A stretch of DNA of 64,000 bases from NCBI GenBank assembly GCA_023053685.1, contig JALIGW010000010.1, positions 13,127,919 through 13,191,918 of the forward strand. Direction: 5' to 3'. The DNA is from Diadophis punctatus similis. Taxonomy: Eukaryota > Chordata > Lepidosauria > Squamata > Dipsadidae. The stretch's first letter is position 1; every line of letters begins with the position of its first letter. The translations under genes and the position numbers were made by a program. The notes under the pieces were generated by a model. It did not search any database and was not told the DNA's origin. It was given only the letters and a program-made list of their open reading frames with translations. Shown piece by piece: positions 35,403 through 44,728 of this stretch.

Positions 35403-36733
35403 TGGATCTCTGGCGAGCCTGGGATGGGGGTTATTCTTCCATCCTGGTGCTACTTGACCTCTCAGCAGCTTTCAATACCATCGACCATGGTATCCTTCTG
35501 CACCGACTCGGTGGGCTGGGAGTGGGAGGCACCGTTTTGCAGTGGTTCTCCTACCTCGCCAATAGGTCACAGTCAATGTTGACAGGAGGGCAGACTTGTG
35601 GGGTCCCTCAGGTTTCGGTCCTCTCGCCCATCCTGTTTAACATTTACATGAAACCATTGGGGGAGATCATTCGTCGACATGGGGTGAGATTTCAACAGTA
35701 CGCTGATGACACCCAGCTGTACATCTCCACCCCGTCGCAATTCAGGGAGGCAGTGGATGTGCCGTTGCCTGGACGATGTTGGGATCTGGATGGGAAGGAA
35801 CAGGCTCAAGCTCAACCCTGACAAGACTGAGTGGCTGTGGATGCTGCCTCCTAAGGCATATACCGATTGTCCCTCCTTGGTCTTCGGGGGAGACAAATTA
35901 TCTCTCTCCGACCGGGTTCGCAATTTGGGGGTGCTCCTAGATCCACAGCTAAAATTAGACCAACATCTTACGGCTGTGGCTAGGGGCGCCTTTGAACAGG
36001 TTCGCCTGGTGCACCAACTGCGGCCATATTTGGAGAAGGAGGCTTTACTCACGGTCACTCATGCCTTTGTCACCTCTCATTTGGACTACTGTAATGCGCT
36101 CTACATGGGGCTACCCTTGAAAAGTATTCGGAGACTGCAATTGGTGTAAAATGCGGCTGCGCGAGCTGTGGTGGGTGTCTTCAGATACACCCATGTAACA
36201 CCCATTCTCCGCCAGCTGCATTGGTTGCCCATTGGTCTCCGGGTGCAATTCAAGGTGTTGATTATCATCTTTAAAGCCCTACATGGCTTAGGACCAGGTT
36301 ATCTCCGGAACCGCATCCTACCTCATACATCCCTACGATCAGTTAGGTCCCACAGAGTCGGTCTCTTCCAGGTCCCTTCAACCAAACAATGTCAGTTGGC
36401 GAGCCTTCTCTGTGGGGGCTCCGGCTCTCTGGAACCAACTACCCCCCGAGATCCGATCTATTCCCACCTTGCTGGCCTTCCGGAAAGCTATTAAGACATG
36501 GCTCTTCCTGCAGGCGGGATGATGTGACCGCTGAACATCTTAGGTCTCCCCCAGGTATGAATGTGTTGTTTGGCTTTTTAATTTTTTAATTAATTAATGT
36601 TTTAAATATCTTTCGTTACTGTTTTTATATTGTTCTTATATTCTGTTGTACGCCGCCCTGAGTCCCTAGGGAGTAGGGCGGCATATAAGAACAGCAAAAT
36701 AAATAAATAATAAATAAATAAATAAAATAAATG
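35403..36733 (+). mobile_element. 5'-truncated CR1/L2-group LINE inside the L1
   Basis: Starts abruptly at GATCTCTGGCGAGCCTGGG, matching LINE copy 1 from 5050 on, and ends with the CGCCGCCCTGAGTCCC tail and AAATA repeats. L1 coding resumes at 36734. RT motif A (LDLSAAFNTI) and YADD (near 35697) are present, and C-terminal LHWLPIGLRVQFKVL near 36222; frame breaks occur near 35755 and a stop near 36147. Confidence 0.9.
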
Positions 36734-38312
36734 GGCGAAATTGCAAATATCTCTAATTGGCAGAATTTCTACGATAAAAATGAATGTACTACCTAAATTT
36801 CTATACCTCTTCCAAATGGTACCAATAAAGTTAAATATTTTTTTAACAATTAAATAAAATGATATCAAAATTTATTTTGTTTGGGAAAAAAGCCCGGATT
36901 AAACTTAAGTTATTGCAAGACTCGAGAAGTAAAGGAGGGTTTGGCCTCCCAGACTGGGAGCTCTACTATTGTCTGGTAGCTGTGACGTGGCTCAAAGATT
37001 GGGTTCAACTGAAAAATAAGAGGATATTGACTTTAGAGGGCCACGATCTGCAAATCGGCTGGCACGCATTCCTCTGGGAAGCGAAGAACAAAATTCATGT
37101 ATATTTTCAGAGGCATTTAGTGAGGGATGCTCTGATAAGCGTCTGGGAGAAAATAAAGAAGAACCATTACAGGAAAATTCCAATTTGGGTGTCAACAATG
37201 GAGGTGATGATATATCCAAACGTGTTAGATCTAAATAAGATGGTGAGATATTCAGAATTACTAGATGAACAATGAGAATTAAAATTGGAACAGACATTAT
37301 AAAGTCAAGGAATAAAGATTGATTGGTGGCCTTTTTTTCAAATCAAAACCATATATAAGAAGGATGTAGAACAATATGGTATTTATGGAAAATAACTGGA
37401 AATAGATAAAATATTGTTAGGGACAGGGGGGGAAATGATTACAAAAGCTTATAACCTATTCTTAAGATTTAAAATGGAAGAAGAAATTGCGAAGGAAACA
37501 ATGATAAGTTGGGCCAGAAATTTTGGATATAGTATTGAATTAGACCATTGGGAGAAATTATGGGAAAAGAATTACAAATTAACAAAGTCGGCAGCATACA
37601 AGGAAAACCTTTACAAAATGTTTTACCGTTGGCATCTACCTCCAGTGAGATTGGCCAAAATGTATCCAAATTGATCACCAGAATGTTGGAGATGTGGGTA
37701 TAAACAGGGTACTTTTTACCATATGTAGTGGACCTGTCCTAAAGCTAGGAAATACTGGCGTAAAATAAGGGATTGGCTGGAAGAAATTACTGGCCAAAAA
37801 ATAGAAATGAAACCGGAATTATTCCTATTAGGCATATTAGAGGCAAAAATGGACAAAAAATGCAATACATAATACTGCATATATTGACAGCAACCAAAAT
37901 CACACTAGCACAAAATTGGAAACAGGCCGATAGTCCGCCAGAGGCAATGATCATTAGAAAAATACTTGAGTGCGCCGAGATGGATAAATTGACAATGGAA
38001 TTGAATGAGAGAGATGAATCAGAGTATTATCAAGTCTGGAGTAGATGGTATACCTGGTTAGAGAATAGAAAGATAATTACGGAATAAGAATTATATAATA
38101 GTATATGAGTGTTTTGTATATCTGTGTAAGTAGTAATACAATTACAATGGGTGTATAATATATTATAATGTATTATAGAATTAGAATCTATGTAAGTTAT
38201 GGATATTAGTGATACCAATACAAATTCGCTGTAACGAGATAAAATTTTCGGTTTGTGTGTTTGTTTGTTTTTAATGTTGAAAATGTTCAATAAAAATATT
38301 TTTTTAAAAACT

Positions 38313-38520
38313 AGTCTTATCACTAGGTAATAAATCCAACTTGAAGTCAGAGTACATTCTTTTCAAGTAAAGATCATGATAAGAGATGGAAAGGTTCGTT
38401 TTTAAACTTTTGAGGCAAAATGAGCTATAGTAAATCCTTGGCCAAATTATGTACTTCACTGGACCACTATGGTTTTGGAAGGTGGAAATTATTTTCTAAT
38501 AATTTGTGTACTTCACTGGA
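38313..38520 (+). repeat. 208-bp direct repeat, right copy (flanks L1)
   Basis: Right-hand counterpart of 31437-31644, immediately after the L1 A-rich tail. About 97% identical by eye. Confidence 0.85.
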
Positions 38521-38564
38521 GCACTATGGTTTTGGAAGGTGGAAACTATTTTCTAATAATTTGA
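38451..38564 (+). repeat. 57-bp tandem duplication
   Basis: GTACTTCACTGGACCACTAT at 38451 and GTACTTCACTGGAGCACTAT at 38508 begin two 57-bp units (ending CTAATAATTTG). The left 208-bp copy ends just inside the second unit, so the L1 target site fell in this tandem repeat. Confidence 0.85.
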
Positions 38565-38900
38565 TTCATAACATGTTCAAAGCATGTTATCACAAAATTA
38601 ATTGGCCAGCAAAGCACCCCCCTTAAAAAGATTTTTTTATCAGGTTGGATAATAACAGAAAACAATTAGTCACAGCAGCTGTTTTATTCTTTTTTCAGGT
38701 GTTATTTCATACCATATACAAGTATGCCATCCATATACAGTACACTTAAATTATATCCTACCATTTGAACACTCTACAAAAAGTAGTTTTCAAAAACCTG
38801 GTACTTGATTAAATCCCTTTAAAACATATTGATAGACTTCTAATGATCAAGCAGTACTATTCTAAATACCAAATATTCCATGTGCTTTATCCTTACTTAC

Positions 38901-39042
38901 CTCTTCTTTCGCAGCTTTATAAACTTTCTTCATTTTTTCAATCTTCTGCCTAGCTTGATAAGAGCGGCGTTGTGACATTCTCTGGGCTGCCTTTTGTTCT
39001 TGTCTTAATAGGGAGGTAGTTATGAAACCAGGTGACATAGAC
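38901..39042 (-). CDS. CXorf58: CXorf58-like gene, penultimate exon
   Basis: On the minus strand: acceptor TTTTCTAG, 142 bp, donor GAG|gtaagt. The first base completes an Arg codon split with the exon at 58347-58576; 47 codons follow, SMSPGFITTSLLRQEQKAAQ to KMKKVYKAAKEE. The segment is basic and predicted helical (QRRSYQARQKIEKMKK), possibly a coiled coil. It joins in phase 0 to the last exon at 28849-28995 across a 9.9-kb intron full of transposons. No disruption. Confidence 0.75.
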
Positions 39043-39796
39043 CTAGAAAAGAACTGGTGTTTTGAACATTATTTTCACAGATCCTACAATACAAATGCTA
39101 TTATGGATGTGAAATGTCATTAAATATTAAAATAAATACTGTGAAAACTACTATTTTTGTGCTCTGAAGCAGAGATGTATATAGCAATAGTCATTGGCTT
39201 CAAAATAGTGAGCATGGCCAGATGACTGAAATCCCAGCCCTATTTATATACATGCAGTGCACATAACAAGGGTGTGGCCACAGTCTCAAAATTGCACGTT
39301 TTGAAGATAATGTCACTACAGACTTCTGGAAGATCATATTGCTAACTTATTTTTTTTATTCCTATTAAGGAACATGTGTGCAAATTTACATTGCTATTAC
39401 TTTCTCATCTCTCACTTCTGGAAAGCAGTGACTTAAGTGAATTAAAGTTTCTAATAGTATCCAAGGCACTATTTTTCCCCAAATAATACCTATGAATTGG
39501 AGGATGACATGACTGATGAAAATGAAGAAATGGGAAAGAAATGCAAATATCTATGTATACCTGAAAACCATGTATGCCTTTAAAAATAATCTCTGAAGCT
39601 CAGTTACTATTTAGGTTATTTTTTAATTTAAGATTACATGGCCACCCAATTTACAAATATTGTATGCAACTTTGGACAATGTACAGCCATAAAACAAATC
39701 AAAATGTAAAAAATATCAGAAATCTAACAATTGGACATATATTCAACCTCTCAGGATAAAGCCACCTAACATGTTGGTCCCAAAGTCTGAAAGAAT
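39043..39796. other. CXorf58-like intron, no feature seen
   Basis: Intronic DNA without recognised repeat. Confidence 0.5.
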
Positions 39797-39804
39797 ATCT
39801 AGGT

Positions 39805-40056
39805 CCGCGATGGCAAACCTATGGCACGTGTGCCAGAGGTGGCACACAGAGCCCTCTCTGTGGGCACGTGCGTCGTCAGCAGTTGCTCTTCTGGTCTTGG
39901 CAGCCAGCTGGAGCACCTGAAAACGGCCCCAAAAATGGCCAAAAAACAGGCATGCGCGCGCTGGCCAGCTGGTCTTTGGATTTCCGGTGCTCTGGCGCGT
40001 GCATGCATGCACGTTCCGGTTTGGGCACTCGGTGCCTAAAAGGTTTGCCATCACTG
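39805..40056. mobile_element. Non-autonomous hAT, 'GTGATGGCGAACC' family, copy 3
   Basis: Termini CCGCGATGGCAAACC and GGTTTGCCATCACTG with perfect ATCTAGGT duplications at 39797-39804 and 40057-40064. Internal GGCACACAGAGCCCTCTCTG matches the family body. Confidence 0.9.
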
Positions 40057-40064
40057 ATCTAGGT

Positions 40065-40745
40065 CTTCAAGGCCTTCTTAAAACCAACATGATTGAGGCC
40101 AGTTCAAATATCAAAGGGGAGATCATTCCATAGGGCAGGCGCCACAAATGAAAAGTAATTCTGGTTCTGTCAGAATGCATTGTTTTAAGGTTAGGGAGCT
40201 GCAGCACAACCATTCTGTTGGAATGTTTGGGATGCATCCCATTAAGGGCTTTAAAGGTCATGACCCAGTACTTTGAATTGCACTTGGAAGCCTACTGGGA
40301 AACAAGGCCGCTTGCAAAGGGGAGAAATCCACTACATTGATGCATTAAGATGCATCCATAACCCACCTACACTGTTAGATTCTAGAGCAACTGCATCTTC
40401 CAGATTGTCTTTAAGGGCAGCCTCATGCAATAATCCAAATTACTTGAGAAGTAGCTACAGCCTAAGTGATGTTGAGCAGATTGTCCCATCCAAGAATGCT
40501 TGCACTACATGTAACTATGCCAAGGATTTCCTGGCCATAGCTTCCACTTGCTCATTGAATGGAAGCTATGAGTCCAAGACAACCCCCAATACTATGGTTG
40601 ATGGCATTAAAAGTTGCTGAGAGGTCAAGAAGGATGGATGCATTACTTCCATTTCCTGCCTTCCATAGGCAAGCAACAAATGTGACCAATGCTGTCTCAT
40701 ACCATGTCCTGATCTGAATCTAGACTGAAAGGGGAGTGGGATTCT
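40065..40745 (-). repeat. Old interspersed repeat, family unassigned, copy 1
   Basis: Shares an ordered set of blocks with 59080-59560: GGGCTTTAAAGGTCATGACC / GGGCTTTACAGGTCATACC, TTGCACTTGGAAGC / TTGGACTTGGAAGC, TTTAAGGGCAGCCTCATG / TTCAAGGGCAGCCCCATG, then a GAGTC(C/T) block. Probably an ancient LINE read antisense; strand is a guess. Confidence 0.45.
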
Positions 40746-40904
40746 TTGCCTGCTGAATGTACAGTATATATTTTTTTCATAATGACCAAATACAGTTTCT
40801 TTCCCTTTTTCCTTCTCTATGCAATTACTGCTTCCCTCTGTCTCACCGCCATCCAAATGTGTTCTCATTCCTTTCCTTCACCTATTCTTACTCCATTTGC
40901 TGCT

Positions 40905-40908
<4 letters not shown>

Positions 40909-41001
<93 letters not shown>
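40909..41001 (+). repeat. (CT)n microsatellite
   Basis: About 45 uninterrupted CT units. Ser/Leu-rich open frames across it are artefacts. Confidence 0.98.
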
Positions 41002-41003
<2 letters not shown>

Positions 41004-41287
41004 CCCCTATTCCTGATGGAAGAGGAAGGGGAATGCATGCATGATATGTTTCTATGTGCAATAGAGATTTATGTATGAGAGAAAGAACACTTGGTACATG
41101 CAGGAAGTTTTTTTAATGAATAGTTACTAATCAATCATCTCTGCCTTTTGGGGGTTGGATGGTGAGGAATGTAGCTTGCAGCAGGTATCTAAACATAGAC
41201 ACGAACAGGTATACCAAATATATCACAAGCATACTTTATTTGTATGTCCTCAGTTGATAATGTGGGTTCCTATATATTACACAAACA
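41002..41287. other. CXorf58-like intron, no feature seen
   Basis: Short intronic stretch between the CT repeat and a hAT element. Confidence 0.5.
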
Positions 41288-41295
41288 TTCTATAT

Positions 41296-41396
41296 CAGGG
41301 ATGTCAAACTCACGTCATGTTGTCATCACGTGACGTATCACAACTTTTTTCTCCTTCACTAAAATGGGGGTGGGCGTGGCGAGTTTGACACCCCTG
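41296..41396. mobile_element. Short non-autonomous hAT, 'GTGTCAAACTC' family, copy 2
   Basis: Termini CAGGGATGTCAAACTC and GAGTTTGACACCCCTG, flanked by perfect TTCTATAT repeats at 41288-41295 and 41397-41404. At 101 bp little more than the termini remain. Confidence 0.9.
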
Positions 41397-41530
41397 TTCT
41401 ATATTCACATTTTTTTCCTAACTCCTTTTCATTTGGGAAAGGGAGGGTATATTAAACATAGGGTCATCTTCCTATGCATACAATACTATGATTAAAACAA
41501 TTTTCTGCTTTTTTATGTCTGCGCATCAGC

Positions 41531-41892
41531 TGTCAAGGTTCCAAATAGTAATCGAGCAGAAATCAGAGTCCAAGGCAAAAGGTTCACCAAAGTTCCAATT
41601 TATTGCAGCTACCATGTTGGCAACTCATGGGAAAACCCAAATCTAACTTGTCTCCCAAGTTCCCTTTCAATAGGAAACAGCCACTCCTTGTTCCCCACCC
41701 CAATCCGGGTCACGTTGCCCACTAAACTTCTGCCAGCGTGGCAACCCCTCCTTGCAGGTGCTGGACAAGGATGACCTTGGAGAAGCCACAAAGAATGTGC
41801 TATCTGCCGCTTCTCACGCTCTCTGCTTTCCCCCTCCCCACTTTTCTGTAGAACGTTCTTCTATGTAGAATGGTGGAAACGATGCTTTGACA
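41531..41892 (-). repeat. 3' LTR of the Gypsy element
   Basis: The plus strand begins TGTCAAGGTT and ends GCTTTGACA, so the minus-strand LTR is TGTCAAAG..CCTTGACA with short inverted ends. AATAAA on the minus strand lies at 41601-41606. Upstream on the minus strand (42000-41980) is the purine-rich tract GGGGGTGGGAGGGGTGG. No partner LTR is in the window. Confidence 0.7.
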
Positions 41893-41978
41893 GGGTGCCC
41901 TCCTCACAAGAAAAGCATGTCCTACTAATACACAAAAGAAAACAATTAGTGAAAATACAGGGGATTAAGCAAATGACC

Positions 41979-43169
41979 TTAACCACCCCTCCCACCCCCA
42001 GGGGGCTCCTTCGGCTTATCTGGGTATTTGTTATGGAAATCGCTAATGAACCTGTCTGCTTTAACCTTCCAACTGTTTACCCATGTGGATTCAGGCAAAG
42101 GATATCCTTTCCAATAAATTAGATACTGGAGGTAGCCCATAAATAATCTGGAATCTAGGATTTTTTTCACTTCATAATGTCTCTCCCCTTGCACCACTAT
42201 AGGGGGTGGGGGTGGAGGAAGGTCTTGTGGTCTAATATTAGAGGTTTTCACTGGTTTAAATAAACTACTATGAAACACTGGATGTATCTTTCCCAATATT
42301 CTTGGCAGCGCCAGTTGTACTGTGACTGGATTGATTATTTTTACTATTGGAAAAGGGCCTAACAATTTTGGACCCAATTTTTTACTGGGTATTCTCAAGC
42401 GGATGTATTTTGTTGATAGGTAGACTCTATCTCCTACTTTAAAAGGAGGCTGAGTGGCTCTATGTTTATCTGCTTGCTTTTTATATGTCTCTGCTGTTTC
42501 AATCAATGCTTTTTTTGTGTTCTCCCATCCCTTCTTCAAGTCTTCCATCCATTCTGTTAGGGACTTAGATGTGGGTGCTTCTGTGGGCAGCTCTGTGATT
42601 GGGATGACCGAGTGGAATTCCTCCTCCCTCTGACTGTCGTATTGTGGTTTCCTGGACAGGCCATCTGCCAGCAAGTTCTCCCCCCCTGGGATAAGCTTTA
42701 GTTCGAATTTGAATTGTCTAAAGTATTGCGCCCACCTCACTTGTTTGAGCGACAATTTCCTGGGGGTCTTTAGCGCTTCCAGGTTCTTGTGATCACTCCA
42801 TACCTCAAAAGGTACTTTTCCTCCCTCGAGGAATTGCCTCCAAGTTAGCAGCGCCCAATGAACTGCAAAAGCTTCCTTTTCCCAGACGGCCCACCTTCTC
42901 TCCGTAGTGGTGAGTTTTTTTGAGATGTACGCACACGGTAGGAGCTGTCCGTTCTCGTCTTTTTGCAGCAACACTGCCGCCACAGCCACATCACTCGCAT
43001 CAGCCTGAATGGTGAATTGTCGTTCTGGATTGGGATGTTGGAGGATCGATTCCTGGGCGAATAGTCGCTTTAGTTTCTCGAAGGCTTTCTGGCAGGCCAT
43101 CGTCCAATTTAGCAGCTGACTGGGTTTTGGCTTGGTTGGTGTTGGCTCCGTCTTCAGCAATTCGGTCAA
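41979..43169 (-). pseudogene. Gypsy pol C-terminus: RNase H fused to integrase tail and chromodomain
   Basis: One frame of 396 codons stays open. It starts in the RT-RNase H connection (QADASDVAVAAVLLQKD carries RNase H acidic residues), continues through VWSDHKNLEAL and LADGLSRKP, and then passes directly into FKVGDRVYLSTKYIR and LGPFPIVKI, which belong to the integrase C-terminal region. The zinc-binding and DDE catalytic parts of integrase are missing. The end is a chromodomain (YEVKKILDSR, YLIYWKGYP, ESTWV). Chromodomains target insertion to modified histones in this group. The junction is in frame, near 42580. Confidence 0.88.
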
Positions 43170-43769
43170 TGGTAGGACAACTTCTGCAAAGGCCGGGATG
43201 AATTGCCTATAGAAGTTCGCGAAGTCCAGGAAGCTCTACAGTTGTTTGCGGGTGCGCAGGGCCTGCCAATCAAGCACTGCTTTCACTTTTCCTGGATCCA
43301 TCTCAATGCCATCTTTGGAGATCCGGTATTCCAAGTAGTCCAGCGCAGTCTTATGAAATTCGCATTTGGAGAGTTTGGCATACAGTTTGGCAGCTAGAAG
43401 CTTTTTTAAGACTTGCCTCACCAACTTCACATGCTCTTCCATTGTCTCACTGAAGATGAGAATATCATCTAAATAAACGAGCACCCCCTTGTACAAGTGG
43501 GGGTGGAGCACCTCGTTAATGTACTGCATGAATACTGCTGGAGCCCCTTGCAGCTCGAAAGGCATCACCTTGAATTGGAAACTTCCCAGGGGGCAGTTGA
43601 AAGCGGTTTTCCATTCATCCCCCTCTCGGATTTGGATGCGATAGTACGCTTCTCTTAAGTCCAACTTAGTGAATATCTTGCCTTTTGACAAATGGTTCAG
43701 TAAGTCTTTCATGAGGGGGAGGGGGTAGGTATTTTGGACGCACACTGTGTTGATTCCTTGGAAATCTAC

Positions 43770-44493
43770 GCAGAATAGAATAGAATAGAATAGAATAGAA
43801 TAGAATAGAATAGAATAGAATAGAATAGAATAGAATAGAATTCTTTATTGGCAAAGTGTGATTGGACACACAAGGAATTTGTCTTTGGTGCATATGCTCT
43901 CAGTGTACATAAAAGAAAAGATACATTTGTCAAGAATGGTTGTCATAGGGTTCAAGTAAGCAATCAGGAAACAACCAATATTGATTATAAATCGTAAGGA
44001 TACAAGCAACAAGTTACAGTCATACAGTCATAAGTGGGAGGAGATGGGTGATAGGAACGATGAGAAAAACTAATAGTAATAGTAATGCAGCCTAGTGAAT
44101 AGTTTGACAGTGGTGAGGGAATTATTTGTTTAGCAGAGTGATGGCGTTCGGGAAAAAACTGTTCTTGTGTCTAGTTGTCTTGGTGTGCAGTGCTCTATAG
44201 CGACGTTTTGAGGGTAGGAGTTGAAGCAATTTATGTCCAGGATGCGAGGGGTCAGTAAATATTTTCACGGCCCTCTTTTTGACTCATGCAGTATACAGGT
44301 CCTCAATGGAAGGCAGGTTGGCAGTAATTGTTTTTTCTGCAGTTCTGATTATCCTCTGAAGTCTGTGTCTGTCTTGTTGGGTTGCAGAACCAAACCAGAC
44401 AGTTATAGAGGTGCAGATGACAGACTCAATGATTCCTCTGTAGAACTGTATCAACAGCTCCTTGAGAAAATAAATAATAAAAAAATAATCTGA
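43770..44493 (-). mobile_element. Rex1/CR1-like LINE 3' end with (AATAG)n, inside Gypsy RT
   Basis: The minus strand encodes FYRGIIESVICTSITVWFG and LQRIIRTAEKTI, the C-terminal landmark of Rex1/CR1-type LINE reverse transcriptases. The 3' terminus on the minus strand is a TTCTA (plus-strand AATAG) microsatellite at 43773-43841. It interrupts the Gypsy RT right after the KKDGG motif. A C-run at 44497-44511 marks the other junction. Confidence 0.8.
43773..43841 (+). repeat. (AATAG)n microsatellite at a LINE 3' end
   Basis: About 13 uninterrupted GAATA units followed directly by the LINE terminus ATTCTTTATTGGCAAAGTG. AATAG expansion next to this LINE type has been described for colubroid snakes. 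Confidence 0.95.
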
Positions 44494-44728
44494 CACCCCC
44501 CCCCCCCCCCCATCTTTCTTCTCTTTGAACAGCACAGGGGTGGCTACTCTTGACTTCGCTGGCTGGTTGAACCCCCTCTCTAAGTTTGAGTCGATGTATC
44601 TCCTCAATTCTCCCAATTCCTTGGGGGACATTGAATACATCTTCGGCTTTGGGAGCGTAGCACCCAACTCAAATTCTATTGCGCAGTTGGTTGGCCGGTG
44701 AGGAGGGAGCTCATTGCATTCTTCCTCA

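Larger units (their letters stand above)
31755..38087 (+). pseudogene. L1 ORF2 (endonuclease-RT), multiply broken
   Basis: The start codon at 31755 gives MDEEIKLISININGLNSL, the L1 endonuclease N-terminus. LGDFNAVV near 32155 and SRIDMVW/DHNPLIVKW near 32340-32450 complete the endonuclease. After the foldback insertion, NNKNPGTDGIPAEFYK (34415-34465) and GFLPNRHIRNN (34710-34745) mark the RT fingers, and FVDAQKAFDNL (34815-34850) is motif A. The catalytic box near 35120 reads FADYLVF, so the second Asp is lost. After the L2 insertion the C-terminal domain continues (FILFGKKARIKLKLLQDS, 36865) with WTCPKARKYW near 37730. Many stops and frameshifts; no activity expected. Confidence 0.88.
31645..38312 (+). 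mobile_element. L1 LINE (5'-truncated) hosting a foldback element and an L2
   Basis: The insert starts inside the C-terminus of ORF1, has ORF2 from 31755 to 38087 and ends in an AATAAA-containing A-rich tail (CAATAAAAATATTTTTTTAA). It is interrupted by a TA-flanked foldback element (32744-34055) and by a 5'-truncated L2 (35403-36733). The 208-bp direct repeats immediately flank it. It lies antisense in a CXorf58-like intron. Confidence 0.85.

Noticed and set aside
40067..40261. Minus-strand 64-codon frame as a host exon
   Set aside because: It lies in a repeat shared with 59080-59560, lacks splice sites, and has no protein-like conservation visible.
40746..41078. Ser/Leu-rich open frames
   Set aside because: They are translations of the (CT)n microsatellite.
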